DNA of 64,000 nt from assembly GCF_965201005.1 (NCBI RefSeq), contig NZ_OZ241747.1, positions 2,604,001 to 2,668,000 of the forward strand, given 5' to 3'. A program made the position numbers and the translations under genes. Positions 50,679-58,512 of this stretch are shown one piece after another. This DNA comes from Mucilaginibacter_A sp965201005. Its GTDB lineage: Bacteria; Bacteroidota; Bacteroidia; Sphingobacteriales; Sphingobacteriaceae. Position 1 is the first letter of the stretch. Each line of letters opens with the position of its first letter. The notes below the pieces were generated by a model. It was not told the DNA's origin and made no database searches. It saw nothing but the letters and a program-made list of their open reading frames with translations.

Positions 50679-51603
50679 GCCAGTTGCAATAATTTTATTA
50701 AACTGGAATACGCCCGCGCATACTTTAAATTGTATTGCATCTTTACAAAAGTTTTGCAATCAATTCTTGTTTAATATTATTGTAGCGGACAACGGTTCAA
50801 GCGATGGATCTTTAACTTTGATCCGAACACAATATCCAAACTTAACTTACATTGACAATAAAGAAAACCTTGGCTTTGCAGAAGGTAATAATCGTGGATT
50901 AATCTATTCGATCAATCAGGGTTACGCTTATTCGCTCGTTCTTAACACTGATACAGAAGTTGATGAAGATATTGTTTTAAAACTAAGTACCCACCTCAAT
51001 CAGCACACAACAGTTGCGGCCGTGCAACCTGCTATATTTTGGATGCATAAAAGAAGCATCATCTGGAATGGTGAAGGCTGCTTCAACAAACTTTTAGGTA
51101 CAACTTCTTCCAATACAAAAAAACCGGCTTTGATAAACGTAGATGATTTTAAAAATGCCGAATGGCTGACCGGATGCTGCATGATGATCCGCAATTCGGC
51201 ACTGATCAAAAGCGGGATGTTCAATAAAAATTTCTTTTTATATTTTGAAGATGTAGAATTATCGTTCCGGTTGCGCAGTTTTGGCTATCAATTACATTAT
51301 CTGCCATCCTGTAAAATGTATCACGAAGCTGGTGTATCGGCAAAAGTTAATGCGCCAAAAAAAGAAGGTTTTTTAAGTCCGGTAATTCATTATTACATCA
51401 GCAGAAATCATTTGTGGTTTCTCCGGAAATATGGAAACGCTTTTTTATATCCTCTAAACATTATTTACAACGGCTTTTACTATGGTTTTTTATGGGGATA
51501 TTTTAAAATCCGCAGCAGAAACGAGAAAGGTAAATTTTTACTTAAAGGTTTAAAAGAAGGTTTTTTCACCCCAAAAAACCTAATTTGGCCTGATAACCAT
51601 TAA
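50671..51603 (+). CDS. GT2-type glycosyltransferase
   Basis: A 310-residue GT-A-fold transferase of family 2. The N-terminal ILLNWNTPAHTLNCIASLQKFCNQFLFNIIVADNGSSDGSLTLI and the LNTDTEVDEDIV sequence (DxD-type metal site) are typical, with the later GCCMMIRNSALIKSGMFNKNFFLYFEDVELSFRLRSFGY containing the ED motif. This is the rhamnosyltransferase-like subgroup. It overlaps the flippase gene by eight bases. A GA-form 12-mer (51048-51059) encodes HKRSI. Confidence 0.9.
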   Translation: MYKPVAIILLNWNTPAHTLNCIASLQKFCNQFLFNIIVADNGSSDGSLTLIRTQYPNLTYIDNKENLGFAEGNNRGLIYSINQGYAYSLVLNTDTEVDEDIVLKLSTHLNQHTTVAAVQPAIFWMHKRSIIWNGEGCFNKLLGTTSSNTKKPALINVDDFKNAEWLTGCCMMIRNSALIKSGMFNKNFFLYFEDVELSFRLRSFGYQLHYLPSCKMYHEAGVSAKVNAPKKEGFLSPVIHYYISRNHLWFLRKYGNAFLYPLNIIYNGFYYGFLWGYFKIRSRNEKGKFLLKGLKEGFFTPKNLIWPDNH

Positions 51604-51618
51604 CAATTTTCGATAAGC

Positions 51619-53010
51619 ATGTTTATTTTCCTGCTGATATTTATTACTTCTTTTATTGTTGCTTTGAGAGAAGTTATCAACGGAAACCGGGCTGGCATAT
51701 TCGTGTTTTTGATCTTCGGCCTTTCCATTTATACTACGGCTATGTCTGTGGCCTATTTAATTGGCCTGAAAAGTTTGATTCCTTTATTTCAGTTTTTTAA
51801 AGAATTTCTGGTATTAAGTGTTTTGATTTTAAACATCATCAGTTTAAAACAAAAACCACGTTTCCATCTCATTGATTACGCCATATTTGCTTTTCTGGCA
51901 TACACCATTTTGTATGCAGTTTTACCAATTGGCGAGCAAAACTTTGGACAACGGTTAGTTGCCTTAAAAAGCATTTCTTTTTATGTAGTGGTGTATTTTA
52001 CAGGCCGTTTTCTTGATGTCAAAAGCATTTATATCAGCAAATATTTTAATTATTTGTTGTTGCTGACTATTGCTGCCGGAGCGGTAGTTCTGGCCGAGCT
52101 GGCCTTTAACCAGCAACTGCAAACATTAACCGGTTATGCAGATTACAGTTATTACTTTTTCAACTTTGAACCAAGCGGAAACTATGGATTAAGCTGGACG
52201 TTTGAATCTGAAGGCGGCTATAAACGTTTTGCCAGTTTTTTTGCAAATCCGTTAGAACATGCGGCAGCTACTTTACTTGCGCTATCCGTCATTGCAGCAT
52301 TATATACCCGTGATGATAATAAAATCAGTATAAACAGTATGGGTTTGCTTGCGCTGGGTGCTTCTTTTATCTCTATAATTTTTGCCATATCCCGTGCGCC
52401 GCTTGCCGGTTATTTTCTGATCATTTATGTTTACGGCTGGATCACCAGGAAGAAAACCATCACCAATACATTCCATGTTGCATTAGGTTTGGTTGTGGTT
52501 TATCTTATTTATTTATTTTCTAAATTTGAAGATAACAACACCGGAATTGTAGAAGTATTGATGAACACGGTGGATTTTAGCAACCCGTCCAGCGTTGGCC
52601 ATTTGGTAGAATGGGTGCAGGGGATTATGGCGATGATTGCACAACCCTTAGGTCTTGGTTTGGGTTCTTCCGGCAGGGTTGGCGGCACGCTCGGCGAAAA
52701 TATAGGTGGCGAAAACCAGTTTATCATCATTGGTGTGCAGGCTGGCGTTATTGCTTTATTTTTATATCTATCTGTTTATGTGCTGTTTATCAAAACCGGT
52801 TTTAAATGGATCAATCGGCTGAAAGGAAAAGAAAGAAAAATATGTATGGCAGTTTTACTGTTTAAAATCGGGGTTTTTATTCCATTGCTAACTTCTGAAG
52901 TAGAATCCTCCTCTTATATTTCTTACCTCAACTGGCTATTATCAGGCATATTTATCAGTATGATTATGTTGCCAAAAACAGTTCCGATTATTGCAGAAAA
53001 TGTTTATTGA
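51619..53010 (+). CDS. O-antigen ligase/polymerase-like membrane protein
   Basis: A 463-residue protein with about 12 hydrophobic segments. The sequence GNYGLSWTFESEGGYKRFASFFANPLEHAAATLLALSVIAALY and AISRAPLAGYFLIIYVYGW are characteristic of the O-antigen ligase (Wzy/WaaL) superfamily, with the large periplasmic loop region around MAMIAQPLGLGLGSSGRVGGTLGENIGGENQFIIIGVQAG. It probably polymerises repeat units delivered by the flippase. WaaL-type ligation cannot be excluded. It overlaps the acyltransferase start by 11 bases. Confidence 0.83.
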   Translation: MFIFLLIFITSFIVALREVINGNRAGIFVFLIFGLSIYTTAMSVAYLIGLKSLIPLFQFFKEFLVLSVLILNIISLKQKPRFHLIDYAIFAFLAYTILYAVLPIGEQNFGQRLVALKSISFYVVVYFTGRFLDVKSIYISKYFNYLLLLTIAAGAVVLAELAFNQQLQTLTGYADYSYYFFNFEPSGNYGLSWTFESEGGYKRFASFFANPLEHAAATLLALSVIAALYTRDDNKISINSMGLLALGASFISIIFAISRAPLAGYFLIIYVYGWITRKKTITNTFHVALGLVVVYLIYLFSKFEDNNTGIVEVLMNTVDFSNPSSVGHLVEWVQGIMAMIAQPLGLGLGSSGRVGGTLGENIGGENQFIIIGVQAGVIALFLYLSVYVLFIKTGFKWINRLKGKERKICMAVLLFKIGVFIPLLTSEVESSSYISYLNWLLSGIFISMIMLPKTVPIIAENVY

Positions 53011-53698
53011 AAACCTGATCCGCAGGCTTAAAAATAATCCTGATTATAAATGGGAAAGCAATTATTCTGCTAAAGATTTGCTGGTGATTACTATTGGCCG
53101 TGCCGAGCAAGTTATAAAAGGTTTATGGCTGAAACTTTTTTTAAAAAAATCCCAGGGCCTGGTTTTTGTTGGCAGCCGGGTAAAAATCAAACATGCTTAT
53201 CAAATATCCGCAGGAAAAAACCTGATTTTGGACGATCAGGTTAGTATCAACGCTTTGTCGGAAAACGGGATTATTTTTGGTGATCACGTTTCTATTGCCC
53301 GGGATTCTATTTTGTTCTGCACCGGTATTATTTCACAAAAAGGTACAGGCATTATTATCGGGAACAGAACCGGAATAAGTGCCAGAGCATATTTTGCAGG
53401 ACAAGGCGGAATCTTTATTGGCGATGACGTAATATTTGGCCCGAATGTCCAAATCTTTTCCGAAAACCATAATTTTTCAGATCTGGCAATTTCGGTCAAA
53501 GATCAGGGCGTTACTAAACATGCTGTTTTTGTCGGTAATAATTGCTGGATTGGCGGAGGTGCAACAATCCTGGCTGGGGTAAACATCGGTGCCGGCTGTA
53601 TAATTGCTGCGGGAAGCGTGGTTACCAAATCAGTTCCGGCAAATTCAATTGTAGCCGGTATTCCTGCAAAAATTATAAAAAGTCGCGGAGCAATTTGA
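53000..53698 (+). CDS. hexapeptide-repeat acyltransferase
   Basis: A 232-residue left-handed beta-helix protein. Hexapeptide repeats are clear in GDHVSIARDSILFCTGIISQKGTGIIIGNRTGISARAYFAGQGGIFIGDDVIFGPNVQIFSENHNF and in GNNCWIGGGATILAGVNIGAGCIIAAGSVVTKSVPANSIVAGIPAKIIK, the typical end of maltose/galactoside-type O-acetyltransferases. It probably acetylates a sugar of the polysaccharide. The start is the ATG at 53000, which overlaps the preceding gene. The next start codon lies two bases after its stop. Confidence 0.88.
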   Translation: MFIENLIRRLKNNPDYKWESNYSAKDLLVITIGRAEQVIKGLWLKLFLKKSQGLVFVGSRVKIKHAYQISAGKNLILDDQVSINALSENGIIFGDHVSIARDSILFCTGIISQKGTGIIIGNRTGISARAYFAGQGGIFIGDDVIFGPNVQIFSENHNFSDLAISVKDQGVTKHAVFVGNNCWIGGGATILAGVNIGAGCIIAAGSVVTKSVPANSIVAGIPAKIIKSRGAI

Positions 53699-53700
53699 TT

Positions 53701-54831
53701 ATGCCGATAAAACCGTTGATTATTGGCGTTGATGTGCGGGATCTGCGTGTAGCAAAAACCGGCACCAAAACTTACCTGGAAGAATTGTGCAAAGCATTTA
53801 AAAAATTGGATGATCCAAATACGATTTTCTATTTTTTAGATAGTGATTTCTCTATCTACCAGGGAAATAACAAAATATTTAAGTTGTTTGAACATGTTAA
53901 ATATCTGTTGTGGAAACAGTTTACTTTGCCCTTAAAAGCCTGGTCAAAAAATTGCAACGTTGTATTTTGTACTGATAACGTTGTCCCGCTTGTTCGCTTA
54001 GGTTACAAAACCATTCCTGTTTTCCATGATGCTTTTTTCTTTGAAAACCCTGAAAATTACGGAAAGCTTTGGCTGTGGCTTTATAAAAAAACAGCACTTC
54101 CGGCGGCAAAAAAATCCCCTTTTGTAATTACGCCATCTTTTTATGCCAAACAGCAAATTCAAAAGTTTACTTCGCTCACAGCAGATCAGTTAGTTGTGAT
54201 TTATGAGGGCGTTAAAACATCATCTGCTGCCGAAACAGTTTTTCCGCAGAAAACATCAGAACGTTTTTCACTGTTGCCATCCAATTACATTTTACATGTT
54301 GGTTCGATGTTTAAAAGAAAAAACATTCCTGCGTTGATTACTGCTTTTAGCAGGATAAAAACTTTAAACTATCCGGACCTGAAATTAGTTTTGGCCGGAT
54401 CAATCCCTTCAAGCAAAACAGAAAGTGATTATCAGCAAATTACAGAAACAATAGCGCGCACCAACCTTCAAAACGAGGTAGTTATAACCGGTTATATATC
54501 TGATGATGAGTTGGATACACTTTATAAAAATGCTTTAATGTATATTTTCCCATCAATTAACGAAGGTTTTGGCTTACCCGTTTTAGAAGCATTTGAACAC
54601 AATTTGCCGGTACTTGTTGCCAACAATACGTGCTTGCCCGAAGTTGGCGGCAACGCGGTTTTAACTTTTGACCCTTTTGACAGCGATGCTGTTTTTATGG
54701 CGATAAAAACAGTATTGGAAAATGCAGGTTTACGAAAAGAAATGGTTGAAAAAGGAAGGCAGCGTTTGCAGGATTTTTCATGGATAAAAACAGCATCGCA
54801 AATAATTGAAGTTTTTAAAAAAGCGGTTTAG
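53701..54831 (+). CDS. GT4-type glycosyltransferase with three 12-mers in 111 bases
   Basis: A 376-residue GT-B enzyme. It starts MPIKPLIIGVDVRDLRVAKTGTKTYLEELCKAFKKL and carries YIFPSINEGFGLPVLEAFEHNLPVLVANNTCLPEVGGNAVLTFDPF near the C-terminus. The start ATG at 53701 is two bases after the acyltransferase stop; upstream codons of the frame belong to the overlapping gene. Its C-terminal coding region holds AC-form copies at 54686-54697 (DAVFM), 54704-54715 (IKTVL) and 54785-54796 (IKTAS). It ends convergent with the next glycosyltransferase, overlapping by four bases. Confidence 0.88.
   Translation: MPIKPLIIGVDVRDLRVAKTGTKTYLEELCKAFKKLDDPNTIFYFLDSDFSIYQGNNKIFKLFEHVKYLLWKQFTLPLKAWSKNCNVVFCTDNVVPLVRLGYKTIPVFHDAFFFENPENYGKLWLWLYKKTALPAAKKSPFVITPSFYAKQQIQKFTSLTADQLVVIYEGVKTSSAAETVFPQKTSERFSLLPSNYILHVGSMFKRKNIPALITAFSRIKTLNYPDLKLVLAGSIPSSKTESDYQQITETIARTNLQNEVVITGYISDDELDTLYKNALMYIFPSINEGFGLPVLEAFEHNLPVLVANNTCLPEVGGNAVLTFDPFDSDAVFMAIKTVLENAGLRKEMVEKGRQRLQDFSWIKTASQIIEVFKKAV
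54686..54715. repeat. AC-form 12-mer inverted pair inside a coding sequence
   Basis: ATGCTGTTTTTA (54686-54697) and TAAAAACAGTAT (54704-54715) are separated by six bases and could pair as a hairpin within the glycosyltransferase reading frame, encoding DAVFMAIKTVL. A third copy follows at 54785-54796. There is no T run. Confidence 0.85.
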
Positions 54832-55931
54832 CTATTCTTAAAAACTTCTACATGCTCATCGGTTACTTTTTCCCAATTGAAAACACTTAATGCGTGTACC
54901 TGTGCCTTTTGGGCGAGGGCGATCATTTCCGGATAATGTGTTTCACAATAGTTAATTTCTTCTGTTAACGAAGCAATATTACCTTTTTTAAACATCCGGG
55001 CCGTATCCTGCACAGCATATTTATTTTCCTCAATATCACTCACAATTAAGGGCACATTTAAGCCCATTACCGTTAAAACCACCGGCGACAGTCCTTCCAC
55101 ATCAGAAGGCTGAATGTAGCAGTAAGCATTGGCCATCAGTGTGTTGGTATCGTTTCCGTAAACGTAACCCGGAAATATGATTTGACTGTCGGCCATGGCC
55201 ATCATCTGTCCTTCGTACGGAGAAGGGTTTGGTGACCCGCCAATCAAAACCAATTTTTTGGCAGAAATTGAATTTTTAAACGCCGGAATTAAATAATGCA
55301 AACCTTTATCCGGAATAAACCGGCCAACAAACAAGTAATATTCACCTTTTTTCAGGCCGAGTTTTTGTAAAATGTTACTTGTTTCACCATTTTGCTCCAC
55401 TTCGCTGCCGAATGGAATAAACTTGAAGGATTTTTTAAACTTGTTTTCAAAAAGCTTTTTTGCGATGACGTTATCAAAAATAACTTCGTTGGGCAAATGG
55501 GCAGTGAGAAAAGCTGATAATCTTAAAAAAAGTTTGCCGTACCAGGGCCATTTGTCCCGTTTCCAATCTACACCATCCTGACTGATGAAAACTTTTTTAC
55601 CGAACAACCGCAAAGGCAAAGCCCAGATGCTGTTGCCGCCATTTTGAATATGAATGATATCGGCAGTATTATGAAAAATAATATCAAAAGTGCTGCGGAA
55701 GGAATGCCACAATGTATCAAAACCTTTTTTATTTATGGTTCTGATCGTTTTAACTTTTACACCTTTGTAAGTATCAACATCTACAAAAACATCCGGGTAT
55801 CGCCTGTTGTAAGCTACAATGCTGTGGCCTCTTGCCACTAATCTCGGGAACAGTTCTATTGCAAATTTATCTGCGCCGGCGGCACCTTTTGTTGGCGGTA
55901 TTGACCGGAAGCCGAATGCAGCGATACGCAT
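54828..55931 (-). CDS. GT4-type glycosyltransferase (rhamnosyltransferase-like)
   Basis: A 367-residue GT-B enzyme of the type with N-terminal DUF1972-like start: MRIAAFGFRSIPPTKGAAGADKFAIELFPRLVARGHSIVAYNRRYPD. It includes YYLFVGRFIPDKGLHYLIPAFKN and CYIQPSDVEGLSPVVLTVMGLNVPLIVSDIEENKYAVQD, where the second has a Glu in the donor region. It lies on the opposite strand to its neighbour at 53701, with a four-base 3' overlap, and follows the reductase gene by eight bases, so both are one unit. Confidence 0.85.
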   Translation of the reverse strand: MRIAAFGFRSIPPTKGAAGADKFAIELFPRLVARGHSIVAYNRRYPDVFVDVDTYKGVKVKTIRTINKKGFDTLWHSFRSTFDIIFHNTADIIHIQNGGNSIWALPLRLFGKKVFISQDGVDWKRDKWPWYGKLFLRLSAFLTAHLPNEVIFDNVIAKKLFENKFKKSFKFIPFGSEVEQNGETSNILQKLGLKKGEYYLFVGRFIPDKGLHYLIPAFKNSISAKKLVLIGGSPNPSPYEGQMMAMADSQIIFPGYVYGNDTNTLMANAYCYIQPSDVEGLSPVVLTVMGLNVPLIVSDIEENKYAVQDTARMFKKGNIASLTEEINYCETHYPEMIALAQKAQVHALSVFNWEKVTDEHVEVFKNS

Positions 55932-55939
55932 AGCCGGAT

Positions 55940-56881
55940 TTATTGAGTTACCTGATTTGATTTAGGCGAGTTGACTTTGCCCTCAAGATAATCAGCATAA
56001 TAATCCTGTATATATTCTTTTAAAGCAACTTTCCATTCACGCATAATGTTCATGTTCCTAAGTTCAAGTTTCCGGTTAATCAGGCGTTCCGAAGGCGGGC
56101 GTGGTGCAAAGTAAGTGTCGTTAAAATAAGTGGAAGTGACTTCATGAAAAATAACTTCCTGATCCAAACCCAAAATTTTGACCAATTCTTCCGCAACTTC
56201 GCGCCTGCTGGTTTCGCCGTTGCAAACTAAATTATACAATCCCCAATATTCTTTTTCAATCAATAACTTTACGTTTTTAGCAAAATCAACTGTAAAAGTT
56301 GGTGTACCGTCTTTATCATTTACAATATGCAGATCGCGCTTTCCGCTTGCTAATTGCTTGATGATTTTATTGATGAATTTTTTGTCCTTTTCCGGGCCGC
56401 CGCCCATCATCCAGCCGGCACGGCAGACAATATACCGCTTGGCGTTTTCACGCACGTAGCGTTCGCCCATGTATTTAGACCGAGCGTAATGGCCAAGCGG
56501 ATTAGGTTCGTCCCAATCGTCATAAAAATCTTTTTTACCGTCAAAAATCCCGGCCGTGCTGATGTAGAGTAACGGAATGTTCAGATTATTGGCGATAAAA
56601 ACAGCATTTTCTACAGAAGTAGTGTTGGTGAGGTAAGTGTCTTCCAAATTCAACTCGCAAAATTCCAAATCAGTGTAAGCACCTAAATGAAAAAGATAAT
56701 CAGGTTTGAAGTTTTCTACCTCTTGTTTATATTTTTCAAAATTCCGAAAATCTAAAAAGCTCAGCCATTTTTCATTTACATCTTTATCCGTACACTTTAT
56801 TTCGTAATCGTTTTTAAAAATCCGGTAAAAAGCTTCACCTAACATCCCTCCGGCTCCTGCAATGTAAATTCTTTTCTTCAT
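55940..56881 (-). CDS. RmlD-like sugar-nucleotide reductase/epimerase
   Basis: A 313-residue extended SDR of the dTDP-4-dehydrorhamnose reductase type. GAGGMLGEAFYRIF is the nucleotide-binding motif, followed by HLGAYTDLEFCE, LYISTAGIFDGKKD and GHYARSKYMGERYV, where Tyr and Lys in YARSK are catalytic. Then RAGWMMGGG and GTPTFTVDFAKNV. It probably makes a deoxysugar nucleotide for the polysaccharide, but RmlA-C are not in the window, so the exact reaction is open. An AC-form 12-mer (56596-56607) encodes AVFIA on the coding strand. Confidence 0.83.
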   Translation of the reverse strand: MKKRIYIAGAGGMLGEAFYRIFKNDYEIKCTDKDVNEKWLSFLDFRNFEKYKQEVENFKPDYLFHLGAYTDLEFCELNLEDTYLTNTTSVENAVFIANNLNIPLLYISTAGIFDGKKDFYDDWDEPNPLGHYARSKYMGERYVRENAKRYIVCRAGWMMGGGPEKDKKFINKIIKQLASGKRDLHIVNDKDGTPTFTVDFAKNVKLLIEKEYWGLYNLVCNGETSRREVAEELVKILGLDQEVIFHEVTSTYFNDTYFAPRPPSERLINRKLELRNMNIMREWKVALKEYIQDYYADYLEGKVNSPKSNQVTQ

Positions 56882-57058
56882 TTTAAACGTTATACTATCA
56901 TGCCTTGTCCCATCAGTAAGGAAAACAGCAGTAAGATTTTTTTACAGCTACACCTTAAACCTCAAAAGTAACTTTTTTTGCATCCCAAAAACAATATTTT
57001 TTAAAACCAAGTCCCAAACCTTAGATTTTCAGACTTTAAAAATATTAAGTAGAAAGCA

Positions 57059-57070
57059 ATGCTTCTTTTA
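57059..57070 (-). repeat. isolated GA-form 12-mer in the gap before a glycosyltransferase gene
   Basis: The 259-base gap between the divergent reductase and glycosyltransferase genes (56882-57140) is A/T-rich and contains ATGCTTCTTTTA at 57059-57070 with TTTATTTATTTT behind it. Nothing else was recognised. Confidence 0.8.
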
Positions 57071-57140
57071 CGATAGTTTTATTTATTTTGTTTTAACTTT
57101 ATTTTTCAGTTTACTTTAAACCGTAAGTAAATATCTTTTG

Positions 57141-58373
57141 ATGAACATCCTGATTGTGAATTGGACGTGGTACCCCAGTGGCGGAGATTGGACTTATGTA
57201 GAAAATATCAGCATGTTGTATCAGCAAAACGGACATCATGTTGTTCCGTTTTCGATGAAAGATAAGCGCAATTATCCATCTGATTATAACAAATATTTTA
57301 TTGAAAACATTGATTATAAAAAGGTTGATAAAAGAAGCATCAAGGCCGGATTAAAAGTTATAAGCAATAGTATTTACTCTTTCGAAGCGCAAAAAAATTT
57401 AGAAAACCTGTTGGCGGTTGTAAAAGTTGATTTTGCCCACATCAATGTAATCCATCATTACATCACCCCCACGATTTTAAAAATTTTAAAAGAAAAAAAT
57501 ATCCCGATCATCTGGACGCTGCACGAATACACGCCTATTTGCCCGGAAAGTACCTTTATCAGCCACGGCCGGGTTTGCGAAAGATGTTTTGGCGGTGCTT
57601 TTTATAATTGCATTACCCATTCCTGCAAAAAAAGTTCTTACCTGGCCAGCACTGTTGCAGCTTTAGAAAACTATGTGCATCAGCAGCTTAACTACTATCG
57701 GTTTGTGGATTATTATGTTTGTCCTTCAGTTTTTTTGTATGAAAAATTCAAAACTTTCAATTTTTTTAAGGATAAATTAATCCAGCTTTATCACGGTTAT
57801 AATTATGCCGAGGTTGAAGCGGCACAATCAAAACCATTTTTAACTGATGAGCCATATATAGTTTTTGCTGGCCGCTTAGAAAAAATAAAAGGCGCGCATA
57901 CTGTTTTAAAAGCGATGCAATCCTGCCCGGATATCCGGCTTAAAATTATCGGCACCGGAACCCAGGAAAACGAATTGAAAGCTTTTAAGGAAACCCATCA
58001 GCTTGAAAACATAATTTTTATGGGTAAAAAAAGCAAGGCCGAAACTTTGCAAATTATCAGCAACGCTAAATTTTTAATCTGTGCTTCTGAGTGGTATGAA
58101 GTTTTAGGTTTCACTGTAGTGGAAGCAATGGCTTTAAAAAAACCGGTTATCGGATCGGCAATTGGCGCAATCCCGGAAATGGTGATTGATCGGCAAACCG
58201 GTTTTTTGTTTGAGCCCGGAAACGCAAAGCAATTAGCAGAAAAAATAAAAACACTTTATGCGGACGACAAAACGCTTTTGCAGATGGGCGGGAATGCCCG
58301 GGAACACATTCACCAGTTGATTGACAACGAAAAACATTATAAAGGCTTGCAAAAACTTATGCCGGGTTTGTAA
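57141..58373 (+). CDS. GT4-type glycosyltransferase
   Basis: A 410-residue GT-B enzyme. It starts MNILIVNWTWYPSGGDWTYVENISMLYQQNGHHVV and has IIWTLHEYTPICPESTFISHGRVCERCFGGAFYNCITHSCKKSSY, a cysteine-rich insertion common in GT4 proteins of polysaccharide loci. The donor part is CASEWYEVLGFTVVEAMALKKPVIGSAIGAIPEMV, with EVLGFTVVEA in place of EGFGxPxLEA. The ATG at 57141 was chosen over a TTG three bases upstream. A GA-form 12-mer (57329-57340) encodes DKRSI. Two further copies follow the stop. Confidence 0.87.
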   Translation: MNILIVNWTWYPSGGDWTYVENISMLYQQNGHHVVPFSMKDKRNYPSDYNKYFIENIDYKKVDKRSIKAGLKVISNSIYSFEAQKNLENLLAVVKVDFAHINVIHHYITPTILKILKEKNIPIIWTLHEYTPICPESTFISHGRVCERCFGGAFYNCITHSCKKSSYLASTVAALENYVHQQLNYYRFVDYYVCPSVFLYEKFKTFNFFKDKLIQLYHGYNYAEVEAAQSKPFLTDEPYIVFAGRLEKIKGAHTVLKAMQSCPDIRLKIIGTGTQENELKAFKETHQLENIIFMGKKSKAETLQIISNAKFLICASEWYEVLGFTVVEAMALKKPVIGSAIGAIPEMVIDRQTGFLFEPGNAKQLAEKIKTLYADDKTLLQMGGNAREHIHQLIDNEKHYKGLQKLMPGL

Positions 58374-58414
58374 TGCTTCTTTTATGCCGGTAAAATTAAT
58401 GCTTCTTTTACCGG
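58373..58414 (+). terminator. two direct 12-mer copies with an overlapping hairpin
   Basis: ATGCTTCTTTTA occurs at 58373-58384 (beginning on the last base of the stop codon) and again at 58399-58410. CCGGTAAAA (58388-58396) and TTTTACCGG (58406-58414) form a stem around part of the second copy. A terminator role is plausible though no T run follows. Confidence 0.65.
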
Positions 58415-58453
58415 ACAATTTTAGTTGGCACTAACCGGAAACCCAGCTCGTTA

Positions 58454-58487
58454 TTTGGCCACAGAACGATTTAATATTTTAGATTTG
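58454..58487 (+). promoter_or_regulatory. candidate promoter of the Wza-Wzz operon
   Basis: TTTG (58454-58457) and TAGATTTG (58480-58487) are 22 bases apart and fit the Bacteroidota -33/-7 pattern. The ATG at 58513 lies 25 bases downstream. This is the most complete promoter in the window. Confidence 0.58.
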
Positions 58488-58512
58488 CATCGATTTTAAG
58501 ACCATTTTTTAC

